In this document: piece by piece, positions 15,133 through 25,276 of the stretch | Layout of the letters: each line of letters begins with the position of its first letter | How positions within the stretch are numbered: the first letter of the stretch is position 1 | Assembly: GCA_900473745.1 (NCBI GenBank) | Contig: UCMW01000015.1 | Span: forward strand, 62,001 to 126,000 | Direction of reading: 5' to 3' | Source: Hyphomicrobiales bacterium | GTDB lineage: Bacteria > Pseudomonadota > Alphaproteobacteria > Rhizobiales > Rhizobiaceae | DNA length: 64,000 nucleotides | The notes under the pieces: generated by a model | What the model saw: the letters and a program-made list of their open reading frames with translations, nothing else | Told to the model about the DNA's origin: nothing | Database searches by the model: none | Translations under genes and position numbers: made by a program

Positions 15133-18100
15133 TCAGAACTGTTTCTGGAAGTTCAGCTTGACCGTCTGGGCATTGCCGCGATTGCTGTAGCTGCCATCGA
15201 AGCTGACGCCGACTGTTGCGAGGTCTCCCATGGGCATGTCGATGCCGGCCTGCAGGAGGAGACTGTTCTCGGCCACGATCTTGCTGGAGGTGACAAAATC
15301 GCTGCCGCCGGCGAAGGACAGCGACGACGCAGTCTCTGTATCTCCAAACGCATGTTGCCAGGCCGCGCCGCCCCGGAGCGTGACGCCCTTGCCGGCCAGC
15401 TGCCAGTCGGTCACCGCGCGCAGGCCGAGATTGGTGAAGGTGAGGTTCATGTCGCTCGCCTGACGGGTGAGTGAAGCCGCACCGCCCTCTTCGGTGAAGT
15501 TGGGCGTTTGCATATGAACCTGGGCGAGGTTGACGTAGGGCTCCAGCCGTACATCCTGGACCTTGATCTCATAACCCAATTCCGCGAAGGCCTGCACGGT
15601 ATTGGTCCCGTAGTCTGCCTGGAGTTCGTCGGTGAAGCCACCGAAATCGACGGTGCGTTCGGTCGAGACCTGCTGGTGTTTGTAGAGAGCACCGAAGCGC
15701 AGCGCCAGCGGACCCCACTGGTTGCCGCCATAGATGCCGATGTCGAAATCATCGCTATCGCCGCTTGAGAGGCCGTCGCTCAGCTCGAAGGTGGCTGCGC
15801 CGTAACCGCCGAGAATGCCGAGCCGCCAGGTGGTGTCCGCCACGGCCGTGTCGATGCCGAAGGCGATGCCGCCGATCGAATTGGAGAGATCGGCATCGCC
15901 GTTTTCGCCGAAGCTTTTGCCCCAGCCGCCATAGGCTTCCGCCCAGGCGACCGGGCCGGCCTTTTCCGGTGTCACAAGGATCGACTCGGCAGCCAATTCG
16001 GCCGGTGTCTTCGCCTTCTCCTCGCCATAGGCGAGCGCGCCGAAACTGCCGCCGGTGCTTCCTGTGCCGAGTGCGACGGTATTGCCTTGACCTGCGCCGA
16101 CAGAGCCGAAGGACGAGCGGACACGATTGCTGCCGAGGTTGCGGATCAGGCCGCTGTTTTCAACGCTGGCGCTCATGCCCTGGCCATGGACTTCGCCCGA
16201 AAGCTGCTGGAAGGCGTTGGCAGCGCCGTCATCGTCGAGTCCGACGACCGCGTCATAGATCGCATTGCCCGATCCCAGCCCCTCGACCGCTCCTGCCGTG
16301 GCCGACTGGTTGGTCGACTGCGCGACATCGGCGAAATCGACGGCATTCCGAGTGAGCGTCAGGGTCACATCATTGGCGTCGTATCCGAGGGTCGCATCTA
16401 GGAAGCTGTAATTCGAAGCAACCGTGTCGAAGGTGCCGGTGAGGCCACCGTCAGCTGTGAGGACGACATAGGACCGCTCGAAGCCGTAACCGCTGGACGG
16501 CCCCACATGGAGAACCGAGCCACCCGTCAATGTTGCCGTGCCAGTCGCATGCAGTAGGTCGCTGACGCCGGTCGCAGTGTTGACGCCGACCTTGTAGGTT
16601 GCGCCCGCGTCGATTTCGAGATCGCCGTCTATGGTCAGCGTTCCAACGCCGGTACCACCAGGCGTAATCGTCGCGCCGCTTGCGACCGAAGTCGAACCGA
16701 CGGTGCCCGATCCGCTCAGCGTTCCCCAACCGGATACGGAGAGTATGCCGCCAAGGCTGGAATTGGCCAGGTGCAGCGTGCCCCCGGAGACCTCTGTCGT
16801 TCCGGTGAAAGCGCTGCCATCACCGCCATAGATAACCTTGCCGTTGGCGACCGTGATCTCGCCAGTGCCGTCGATGGCAGAGTCGAAGCTGACATCGGCA
16901 CCACCGAAATTGAAGACGAGCGAACCTGTGCCGTCACCGAAATGAATTTCTTCGGCATCGAAACTGGCGCTGCCGCCGGCGGTCTGCCCGAGTGCGGCTC
17001 CGATGATGAAGGTGCCGGTGGAGTCGGCCTCGTTGGCGATCGTAATTTCGTCGGCCGACACAAAGCCGCCGCCGGTCACGATCAGCGTTCCCGTGCCTTC
17101 GTTGCCGACATAGAGGTTGCCGCTCGTCGTCCAGGTCGAACCATTGCCTGAGACCGTGGCCTCACCGATCGAATTGACATTGTTGCCGATCAGGCTGCGC
17201 GCTGCAGTGACATCGCCGCCGAGGGCAACCGTCAGCGCACCTTCGCCGATGCGGCCGACATTGAGGTCGCTGGATACGTCCCAGAGCGAGCCATTGCCCG
17301 TGACCAGCATCTTGCCATAGGACCCGGCGAGATCACCGAGAATGCCCTGGCGGTTGTCGATCAGGCCGCCGGCGGAGATCGTGACGGAGCCCAGCGAACC
17401 GCTGTTGTGGCCGACGAAGAAGTCGCCGCTCGTGATCCAGCTGGAGCCGGCACCATTGACCGTCGCTTCGCTGTCCGAAGCGTTCTCCGTGCCGACATAA
17501 CCGTCGGTGCTGGTCAGGTCGCCGCCGGTCAGAAGCCGGAGCGTGCCGTCGCCGACATTGCCTACATAGAAGACGCCCCTATTCTCCCAGAGGCTGCCAT
17601 TTCCTGAGATCGTTACCGTGCCGGATCCGGAAACCTCGTGGCCAATCAGGCCACCGGTCGAGACGATCTTGCCGCCATTGGTGATGGTGACCGTGCCTTC
17701 GCCGAGACCGCCGACGCTCACGCGATCCGACAGATCCCAGAGAGACCCGCTTCCGTCGACATTGACCGAACCTTCTGACAGTGTGCTGTCGCCAAGCACG
17801 GCGGATGTCCCGTTGACTGTTCCTCCAGCCAGAATGTCCAGCGTGCCGTTGCCGGGCACCGAACTGGAAGTGTCCGAACGATCGCCCCCGATGAGAAGCG
17901 CGCCGGTGGTCCAGATGGAGCCGCTGCCGGACACCAGGACGGAAGACGTCGAGTGGCGGCCGATGAGGGCTGCACCGTTTTCGACTTCGGCACCGGCGAG
18001 GATGTCCAGCGTGGAATCGCCGAAGGAACCGACGAACAGGGCGCCCGTGTTGTACCAGGTCGTGCCTGAACCGGTGACCGTGACGGCGCTGCCTGACGCG

Positions 18101-18897
18101 CCGGTGCCATTGCCGATGAAGACGGATTCTCCAACAACGTCAGCACCTTCCCGCATGGTGAGTATGCCAACACCGCCGCCGCCGACAATCAAGTCATCGG
18201 TGATGTTCCAGCTGGAATCGGTGGCGACGGTGGCGCTTCCTGAAGAGCTCAGGCCGTCGGCAATAACCGTACGCCCCGAAAAGGCCTCCGAGTCTTCCTC
18301 CAGGACGAAGGTGCCGGAGCCGCCGTAGCCGATGAAGAATTTGTCCCGTGCCTCGAAATAGCTTTGGTTGGAGACATTGAGCGTGCCGCTGCCGGTCGGC
18401 CCCGAGCCGAGATAGACGTCGAGGCTGAAATATTCGCTGCCGGTCTCGACGTTGACAACGCCGGTCCCATCGGCGCCGACATAGGTCGCACCATTGTTGA
18501 TCCAGCTTCCAAGATTGCTCGACACGGTCAGGGCTCCAGACGAACCGGCATTGTAGCCGAGCGTCGTCGTGGTGGTGTTGAGCCCGTCCTGTACGGTGAG
18601 GCCACCGGCCGAAACGATCCCGACGAAGAGGTTTTCCGCATCAGCATCCTGACCGTTGATCACGACGCCCATCTGGCCGATACGCGCGTCATCACCTGCC
18701 ACCGGTGCGCCCGAGCCCCATTCCCAGTTGCTGTCCGTGAACCAGTCGTTGGAGGTGGCGCCGGTCCAGCTGACCGAGCCCGCCTCAACGCTCCCAGCAA
18801 GGAATGGCAAGATGCTGGCCGATGTCAAAAGCGCCCGCAGCCGAGCTTTCCGAGAAAATGTCTTGAACAAAACGCCCCGGTCGCAACGACCGCCCAC
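15133..18897 (-). CDS. Autotransporter (type V secretion) with T5SS/PEP-CTERM-type repeats
   Basis: A 1254-residue self-exported surface protein. The N-terminus has a signal-like stretch (RALLTSASILPFLAGSVEA, about residues 21-39). The passenger follows, with at least nine Trp-anchored repeats of about 55-60 residues (GS-x-W ... VG-x-x-G-x-G-TL-x-I-x-x-GG), which match the T5SS/PEP-CTERM-associated repeat pattern and should form a beta-helix. Residues from about 985 (WAEAYGGWG) to the terminal FQKQF form the 12-stranded outer-membrane beta-barrel, ending in phenylalanine. A GTG at 18897 is the longest start; a TTG at about 18870 after a small hairpin is an alternative. There is no partner gene. 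The ligand or adhesion target cannot be read from sequence. Confidence 0.9.
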   Translation of the reverse strand: MGGRCDRGVLFKTFSRKARLRALLTSASILPFLAGSVEAGSVSWTGATSNDWFTDSNWEWGSGAPVAGDDARIGQMGVVINGQDADAENLFVGIVSAGGLTVQDGLNTTTTTLGYNAGSSGALTVSSNLGSWINNGATYVGADGTGVVNVETGSEYFSLDVYLGSGPTGSGTLNVSNQSYFEARDKFFIGYGGSGTFVLEEDSEAFSGRTVIADGLSSSGSATVATDSSWNITDDLIVGGGGVGILTMREGADVVGESVFIGNGTGASGSAVTVTGSGTTWYNTGALFVGSFGDSTLDILAGAEVENGAALIGRHSTSSVLVSGSGSIWTTGALLIGGDRSDTSSSVPGNGTLDILAGGTVNGTSAVLGDSTLSEGSVNVDGSGSLWDLSDRVSVGGLGEGTVTITNGGKIVSTGGLIGHEVSGSGTVTISGNGSLWENRGVFYVGNVGDGTLRLLTGGDLTSTDGYVGTENASDSEATVNGAGSSWITSGDFFVGHNSGSLGSVTISAGGLIDNRQGILGDLAGSYGKMLVTGNGSLWDVSSDLNVGRIGEGALTVALGGDVTAARSLIGNNVNSIGEATVSGNGSTWTTSGNLYVGNEGTGTLIVTGGGFVSADEITIANEADSTGTFIIGAALGQTAGGSASFDAEEIHFGDGTGSLVFNFGGADVSFDSAIDGTGEITVANGKVIYGGDGSAFTGTTEVSGGTLHLANSSLGGILSVSGWGTLSGSGTVGSTSVASGATITPGGTGVGTLTIDGDLEIDAGATYKVGVNTATGVSDLLHATGTATLTGGSVLHVGPSSGYGFERSYVVLTADGGLTGTFDTVASNYSFLDATLGYDANDVTLTLTRNAVDFADVAQSTNQSATAGAVEGLGSGNAIYDAVVGLDDDGAANAFQQLSGEVHGQGMSASVENSGLIRNLGSNRVRSSFGSVGAGQGNTVALGTGSTGGSFGALAYGEEKAKTPAELAAESILVTPEKAGPVAWAEAYGGWGKSFGENGDADLSNSIGGIAFGIDTAVADTTWRLGILGGYGAATFELSDGLSSGDSDDFDIGIYGGNQWGPLALRFGALYKHQQVSTERTVDFGGFTDELQADYGTNTVQAFAELGYEIKVQDVRLEPYVNLAQVHMQTPNFTEEGGAASLTRQASDMNLTFTNLGLRAVTDWQLAGKGVTLRGGAAWQHAFGDTETASSLSFAGGSDFVTSSKIVAENSLLLQAGIDMPMGDLATVGVSFDGSYSNRGNAQTVKLNFQKQF

Positions 18898-19007
18898 ACA
18901 AGATTGAAAGTTGTGGGAACATTATCACGCCGGGGCGGAGTGCAAAGGTCAGTATCCAGCCAAAATCCGCAGGAATCCGGACCACTTCTGGGTGCAACCA
19001 GGAATGG

Positions 19008-20591
19008 TCACGCCGCCTTGGCGACGTGATATTCCTTGATCGCGACCATCTTGATCGCGGGGTAGCGTTCGGCTTCGTAGCGCAGCGAGAACTGGTCCTG
19101 GGCCATGAAGACCGGATCGCCGTCGAGATCGCGGCAAATGTCGCCGCGGCGCTGGGTCATGAATTTTTCCAGATCGTCCTTGTTCTCGGCCGAAATCCAG
19201 CGGCAGACCGAGAAACGCGACATTTCGAAGGAGACCGGCAGCGTGTATTCGCCCTGCAGGCGTTCCTTCAGGACATCGAGCTGCAGCGCGCCGACGACAC
19301 CGACGATGGCGGGCGAGCCGTCTTCCGGCGAGAAGAGCTGCACGACGCCCTCTTCCGCCATCTGCTGCAGGGCTTCCTTCAGCTTCTTGGCCTTCATTGC
19401 ATCTTCCAGACGCACACGGCGGAGGATTTCCGGCGAGAAGTTCGGCACCCCCTGGAAGACGAGGTTTTCGCCCTCGGTCAGCGTATCGCCGATGCGCAGT
19501 GTTCCGTGGTTCGGGATACCCACCACGTCGCCGGCAAAGGCGGTGTCGGCCAACTGGCGCTGGGAGGCGAAGAAGAACTGCGGGGCAGTCAGGCCCATCA
19601 GCTTGCCGGTGCGGGCGAGCTTGGCCTTCATGCCGCGCTCCAGTTTCCCGGAGCAGATGCGGGCAAAGGCGATGCGGTCGCGGTGGTTCGGGTCCATGTT
19701 GGCCTGGATCTTGAAGACGAAGGCCGTCATCTTGTCTTCCGAGGCATGCACCGTTCTAACGTCAGCCACTTGGTCGCGCGGCGGCGGGGCGAAATCGCCA
19801 AGCGCATTGATCAGGTCGCGTACACCGAAATTGCGCAGCGCCGAGCCGAAGAAAACAGGGGTCATATGGCCTTCGAGGAAAGCCTTGTGATCGAAGGGCT
19901 TGCAGGCTTCCTGCGCCAGCTCCAGCTCGTCGATGAAGGTGGCGCGCTCGTTTTCCGGCAGATTTTCCGCGACGTTCTTCGGGCTGTTGACGGCGAGAGC
20001 CTCGACCTGCTTGTCGGAGCCGCGGAAGGTGTTCTCGACCAGATTGTAGGATCCGCAGAAGCTCTTCGAGCGACCCACCGGCCAGGTGATCGGGGCGGTG
20101 TCGAGTGCCAGCTTCTCTTCGACCTCGTCGAGGATCTCGAATATATCCCGGCTTTCGCGGTCCATCTTGTTGACGAAAGTGATGATCGGGATGTCGCGCA
20201 TGCGGCAGACTTCGAACAGCTTCAGCGTGCGCGGCTCGATACCCTTGGCGGCGTCGATGACCATGACGGCTGCGTCGACGGCGGTCAGCGTGCGATAGGT
20301 GTCGTCGGCAAAGTCTTCGTGACCGGGCGTATCGAGGATGTTGAAGACATTGCCTTCATATTCGAAAGTCATCACTGAAGTGACGACCGAGATGCCGCGC
20401 TCGCGTTCGATCTTCATCCAGTCCGAGCGGGTCTGGATGCGATCCTTCTTGGCTTTCACTTCACCGGCGAGCTGGATCGCACCGCCGAACAGCAGCAGCT
20501 TTTCGGTCAGCGTCGTCTTGCCTGCGTCCGGGTGGGCGATAATAGCAAAGGTGCGGCGGCGGGAGACCGCCTCGGCGAGCGTTTCGGCCAT
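19008..20591 (-). CDS. prfC: Peptide chain release factor 3
   Basis: RF3 is the GTPase that recycles RF1/RF2 from the ribosome after termination. With the ATG at 20591 (MAETLAEAV) it has 527 residues, the family length. G1 [12 protein letters not shown], the [10 protein letters not shown] switch I, G3 [15 protein letters not shown]4 FVNKMDRE and the RF3 features [38 protein letters not shown] and FEMSRF are all present. The frame is open upstream to 20726, but the N-terminus is normal from 20591. It is divergent from dut. Confidence 0.97.
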   Translation of the reverse strand: MAETLAEAVSRRRTFAIIAHPDAGKTTLTEKLLLFGGAIQLAGEVKAKKDRIQTRSDWMKIERERGISVVTSVMTFEYEGNVFNILDTPGHEDFADDTYRTLTAVDAAVMVIDAAKGIEPRTLKLFEVCRMRDIPIITFVNKMDRESRDIFEILDEVEEKLALDTAPITWPVGRSKSFCGSYNLVENTFRGSDKQVEALAVNSPKNVAENLPENERATFIDELELAQEACKPFDHKAFLEGHMTPVFFGSALRNFGVRDLINALGDFAPPPRDQVADVRTVHASEDKMTAFVFKIQANMDPNHRDRIAFARICSGKLERGMKAKLARTGKLMGLTAPQFFFASQRQLADTAFAGDVVGIPNHGTLRIGDTLTEGENLVFQGVPNFSPEILRRVRLEDAMKAKKLKEALQQMAEEGVVQLFSPEDGSPAIVGVVGALQLDVLKERLQGEYTLPVSFEMSRFSVCRWISAENKDDLEKFMTQRRGDICRDLDGDPVFMAQDQFSLRYEAERYPAIKMVAIKEYHVAKAA

Positions 20592-20679
20592 ATCTCTGGA
20601 ATTCCTTGTGGTTGGGCGGTTATCTAGCGTTTCGAGTGCCAATATGCAATTGAGCGCGGGCAACAAAGGGAATCCCGCC

Positions 20680-21156
20680 ATGCCTGCAAGCCGCTCCGAC
20701 GTCCTCGGACCAATGCTCAACCTCAAGCGCCTGCCGCACGGCGAAGGGCTGGATCTGCCGGCCTACGAGACGGCGGGGGCCGCCGGCATGGATCTGCGTG
20801 CGGCGGTCGACGAGGGGGATCCGCTGACGCTTGTCCCCGGCGCGCGAGCGCTGGTGCCGACCGGCTTCATCATGGAAATCCCTCAAGGTTTCGAGGCGCA
20901 GATCCGGCCGCGCTCGGGGCTCGCCTTCAAGAACGGCGTGACCTGCCTGAACACGCCCGGCACGATCGACAGCGACTATCGCGGCGAAGTGAAGGTGCTG
21001 CTCATCAATCTCGGGACTGAGGATTTCATCATCGAGCGCGGCATGCGGATTGCCCAGATGGTGATTGCGCCGGTGACGCAGGCGCGGGTGGCCGAGGTGA
21101 CTGAGACGACTGACACGGTGCGCGGTGCCGGCGGATTTGGTTCGACAGGGGTGTGA
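20680..21156 (+). CDS. dut: Deoxyuridine 5'-triphosphate nucleotidohydrolase
   Basis: dUTPase hydrolyses dUTP to dUMP, keeping uracil out of DNA. The 158-residue trimeric enzyme shows all five motifs: AAGMDLRA (1), [10 protein letters not shown] (2), [11 protein letters not shown] (3), RIAQMVI (4) and the C-terminal GAGGFGSTG (5). I chose the ATG at 20680 with AGGGA upstream; an ATG at 20713 would remove 11 weakly conserved residues. It is divergent from prfC, with 88 bases between their starts. Confidence 0.97.
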   Translation: MPASRSDVLGPMLNLKRLPHGEGLDLPAYETAGAAGMDLRAAVDEGDPLTLVPGARALVPTGFIMEIPQGFEAQIRPRSGLAFKNGVTCLNTPGTIDSDYRGEVKVLLINLGTEDFIIERGMRIAQMVIAPVTQARVAEVTETTDTVRGAGGFGSTGV

Positions 21157-21264
21157 ACCGCCGCCTCGGGTCAAGCATGGACCGAAACCTTGAAATGAAA
21201 CAGGCGCGCTCTTTGTCGCGCCCGTCAGAATACTCCTGCCAATCATAGGAAAGATCCACACTCG

Positions 21265-21567
21265 ATGATCACCTGCAGCCTGCGTTATCAGATCGATCCC
21301 TACAAGCTGAAGCAATTCGAGCACTATGCGGCTCTCTGGATCCCTCTGGTCAATCGGCTGGGCGGCACGCATCACGGCTATTTCCTGCCGCATGAAGGGG
21401 CAAACGACATAGCGCTTGCATTGTTCAGCTTTCCCTCGCTCGCAGCCTATGAGGACTATCGGGCGGCGATGGCTGACGATGCCGAGTGCCAGGCGGCCTT
21501 TGCCTATGCCGAGGAGACGCGCTGCATTGTGCGTTACGAGCGAAGCTTCATGCGGCCGATGTTCTGA
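21265..21567 (+). CDS. NIPSNAP family protein
   Basis: A 100-residue ferredoxin-like alpha/beta-barrel protein. It has the family pattern: CSLRYQIDPYKLKQFEHYAALWIPLVNRLGGTHHGYFLPHEG, then ALFSFPSLAAYEDYRAAMADD, then an ending in ERSFMRP. NIPSNAP proteins are small dimers without an established enzymatic function. It is a single-gene unit between dut and a convergent LysE-type exporter (3-base gap to its stop). Confidence 0.85.
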   Translation: MITCSLRYQIDPYKLKQFEHYAALWIPLVNRLGGTHHGYFLPHEGANDIALALFSFPSLAAYEDYRAAMADDAECQAAFAYAEETRCIVRYERSFMRPMF

Positions 21568-21570
21568 ACT

Positions 21571-22203
21571 TCACCTCTGCGCCTCGGTCACCATCCGCAG
21601 CGCAAGAGCCGCGAGCACCGTGCCCATCAGCCAGCGTTGCACCACCATCCAGAAAGGGCGGCCGGCGAGGAAAAGCGCGATGGTGCCGGCCGACAGCGCG
21701 ATCAGGCCGTTGACCGTGACGCTGATCACCACCTGGGTGAAGCCGAGCGCCAGGGACTGCATCAACACGCTGCCGCGCGCCGGATCGATGAACTGCGGCA
21801 GGAGCGACAGATAGAGCACCGCCACTTTCGGGTTCAGCAGGCTGGTGACGAAGCCCATCAGAAGGAGCTTGCGGTTGCTGTCGGCGGGTAGATCGCGAAC
21901 CTGGAAGGGCGAGCGACCGCCGGGTCTCAGGGCCTGCCAGGCTAGCCATGCGAGATAAAGCGCACCGGCAAACTTCAGCACGTCGTAGGCGAAGGGGACG
22001 GCGAAGAGCAGAACCGTGATGCCGCAAGCCGTTAGCAACACATAGACGACGAAGCCGAGGGCCACGCCGCCGAGCGAAACAAGGCCCGCTATGGGCCCCT
22101 GGCAGATCGATCGAGACACCAGATAGATCATGTTTGGACCTGGGGTCAGAACCATGCCGAGGCAGATCAGGCTGAAGGCAAGGAATGCGGGCAGGCTTGG
22201 CAC
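21571..22203 (-). CDS. LysE/RhtB family amino-acid exporter
   Basis: A 210-residue inner-membrane exporter with six predicted transmembrane segments. The N-terminal LTPGPNMIYLVSRS is the LysE/RhtB signature, followed by GGVALGFVVYVLL, KFAGALYLAWLAWQALR and GFVTSLLNPKVAVLYLSLLPQF. I chose the GTG at 22203 because it gives the standard MPSLPAFLAF start and GGGGA lies 9 bases upstream; a TTG at 22221 is an alternative. Substrates in this family are amino acids such as homoserine, threonine or lysine and cannot be predicted here. It is divergent from another member of the same family. Confidence 0.9.
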   Translation of the reverse strand: MPSLPAFLAFSLICLGMVLTPGPNMIYLVSRSICQGPIAGLVSLGGVALGFVVYVLLTACGITVLLFAVPFAYDVLKFAGALYLAWLAWQALRPGGRSPFQVRDLPADSNRKLLLMGFVTSLLNPKVAVLYLSLLPQFIDPARGSVLMQSLALGFTQVVISVTVNGLIALSAGTIALFLAGRPFWMVVQRWLMGTVLAALALRMVTEAQR

Positions 22204-22327
22204 AGCGTCGTTTCCCCACAAGGTTTCATACTTCCTAACTGCAGCCGCATCCGGTCCGCAATCGCGATTGTGTCACCGTTGCAAGTCGTTCGCGCCGGGA
22301 CTAGGAATGAGGCGAGGAGGAGCCCCC

Positions 22328-22945
22328 ATGACACTGACGACCATCATTGCCTATTGCGGCGCCCTGTTCATTGCGGCTGCCATTCCGGGACCTGGCATGA
22401 CGGCGATCGTCGCCCGTGCGCTCGGCTCAGGCTTCCGGCCGACCTTCTTCATGGGGCTCGGGTTGATCCTCGGCGACCTCGTCTATCTGACTGCCGTCAT
22501 TCTTGGGCTTTCGGTGCTGGCCAAGACCTTCGCCACGCCCTTCCTGATCCTGAAATTCCTTGGGGCGGCCTATCTCGTCTATGTCGCCTGGAAGCTCTGG
22601 ACGGCTGGGTTGCTGCCGCAGGACATCAAGGCGGAAAAGGCCATGCGTCCGGCACTTTCCTTCCTGTCCGGCCTCCTGGTCACACTCGGCAACCCGAAGA
22701 CCATGCTGTTTTACGTAGCTCTCGTGCCGACGCTCATTCCGCTGGAGGCGATCGGGCTTGCGGACTACGTCCTGCTTGTCGGGTTGACCTTCATCGTGCT
22801 GATGGCAGTGCTTCTGCCCTACATTCTTCTCGCCGCCCAGGCGCGGGGCCTGCTCAAGCGGCCGGAGGCACTGAAAATCCTCAACCGGGGCGCAGCCGGG
22901 ATCCTGGCGGGAACGGCTGCCCATATCGCGGCGCGCGCGGCCTGA
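22328..22945 (+). CDS. LysE/RhtB family amino-acid exporter (second copy)
   Basis: A 205-residue exporter. AAIPGPGMTAIVARALGSG is a variant of the LysE signature (IPGPG in place of TPGPN). Later hallmarks are KFLGAAYLVYVAWKLW and GLLVTLGNPKTMLFYVALVPTL. AGGAGG precedes the ATG at 22328. It is divergent from the preceding exporter, with 124 bases between the starts. The sequences differ enough to be paralogues of different subfamilies and not a recent duplication. Confidence 0.9.
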   Translation: MTLTTIIAYCGALFIAAAIPGPGMTAIVARALGSGFRPTFFMGLGLILGDLVYLTAVILGLSVLAKTFATPFLILKFLGAAYLVYVAWKLWTAGLLPQDIKAEKAMRPALSFLSGLLVTLGNPKTMLFYVALVPTLIPLEAIGLADYVLLVGLTFIVLMAVLLPYILLAAQARGLLKRPEALKILNRGAAGILAGTAAHIAARAA

Positions 22946-23114
22946 TGGTTGGCGTTCCGGTTGTGACTGGCGGGAGAGAGCGGCTTCGACCACCTTCGCC
23001 TGTCCCATCGGAGCAGATTTTTCCTATGCTACGCCACTCGGCGGCATGCCTGTGCTGGCATCACCCTCGCGTGAAGCATAAGCTGGGTTCAACAAGTTCA
23101 TCAGGGAGAAGAAA

Positions 23115-24083
<969 letters not shown>

Positions 24084-24193
24084 ACCATCTGCGGAAGCGT
24101 CGGCACAATAACGGCGCTTCCGCAAGGATTGCGGCAGGTCTCCTTCCCGGCTAGGTTGATTCACGACAAGTTGACTGCATTCCCAGGGGGTCC

Positions 24194-25246
24194 ATGCGCG
24201 CACTTCTTCATCGCCTCCCTGCCTTTGCCTCCGTGCAGGAGCGGCTGTCCCGCAGCGGCCTTGTTGCTACCTATGTGGCGAGCCTCATCGTCTTCGCCAT
24301 TGCCCTTGCCATAAGAGCATGGTTCGACCCCGTACTGCCTGCCGGATTTCCCTTCCTGACGTTCTTCCCGGCGGTGGTCATCTGCGGCTTCATTTTCGGG
24401 CTCAGGCAAGGCGTGCTGGTTGCGGCGCTGTCGGGCGTTTCGGCCTGGTACTTCTTCATCAGCCCGGGGCGGTTCGACTTCTCCATGGGCACGCTTCTCG
24501 CCATGGGGCTCTACCTGTTCGTCGTGGCCACCGACCTGACCCTGATCTATCTCGTGACGCGGGCCTATCGTCAGGAAATGACCACGCGCGAGGAGATCCA
24601 GCGACTTGCCGAGCAGCAGGAGGTCATGGCGCAGGAGCTCGACCATCGGCTCAAGAACATCTTCGCCACCATCAACGCCATCATCAGCCTTTCGCTCAAG
24701 AACGCCTCAAGCGCCGACGAGCTCGCTGCGCGGCTGCGCGATCGGCTGACCGCGCTTGGCCGCTCGAACCTTTTGTTGCGGGGCCTGCGCGAGGGCGAGG
24801 ACGCCTCACTGCAAAGCGTCGTGTTCCAGGCGCTCGAACCCTTCGCCATTGTCGGCACTCCCCGCTTTTCCGCCAACGGACCGCGCGTCCCGATCGGCGG
24901 CCAGACCGTCGTCGTGCTGAGCCTGATTCTGCACGAACTCGGAACCAATGCCGCGAAATACGGGGCACTCAGCATGCAGAACGGCCATGTCGCTCTCGAC
25001 TGGTCGATCGAGGCATCCACCGATGCGACCGAGCAACTGGTCATCACCTGGCGCGAGAGTGGCGGGCCTGTACCCACCCCGCCCCTGGCCGGCGCCGGGG
25101 GCTTCGGCTCGACGCTGATGAAGCGCGTGATCGCCGGCGTGCGCGGCCAGACCGAAATGACCTATCCGGAAACGGGCGCGGTGATCCGCATGACCCTGCC
25201 GGTGGACATGCTGCGCCCGACGGCCGAGCTGGCTGCCGACCGCTGA
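24194..25246 (+). CDS. DUF4118-containing sensor histidine kinase (HisKA_2/HWE type)
   Basis: A 350-residue membrane kinase. About residues 24-125 form a four-helix DUF4118 membrane domain, as in KdpD (FPFLTFFPAVVICGFIFGLRQG, WYFFISP). A short coiled coil leads to the phospho-acceptor His151 in AQELDHRLKNIFATINAII, the HisKA_2/HWE signature. The ATPase domain has HELGTNAAKYGAL and a glycine-rich [13 protein letters not shown]. There is no periplasmic sensor domain, and no response regulator lies nearby, so it is an orphan. Kinases of this type in rhizobia often feed the general stress pathway or unknown pathways. Confidence 0.92.
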   Translation: MRALLHRLPAFASVQERLSRSGLVATYVASLIVFAIALAIRAWFDPVLPAGFPFLTFFPAVVICGFIFGLRQGVLVAALSGVSAWYFFISPGRFDFSMGTLLAMGLYLFVVATDLTLIYLVTRAYRQEMTTREEIQRLAEQQEVMAQELDHRLKNIFATINAIISLSLKNASSADELAARLRDRLTALGRSNLLLRGLREGEDASLQSVVFQALEPFAIVGTPRFSANGPRVPIGGQTVVVLSLILHELGTNAAKYGALSMQNGHVALDWSIEASTDATEQLVITWRESGGPVPTPPLAGAGGFGSTLMKRVIAGVRGQTEMTYPETGAVIRMTLPVDMLRPTAELAADR

Positions 25247-25276
25247 CGCTGCCTCACATCCGTCCCGCGCCCTTCA

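Noticed and set aside
19026..20378. A 450-residue open frame opposite prfC
   Set aside because: It is antisense to a perfect RF3 sequence; the translation has no recognisable motif.
22946..23114. A SAM-II or other sulfur riboswitch upstream of cysK
   Set aside because: I could not find the conserved cores of SAM-II or SAH elements in the 169-base gap.
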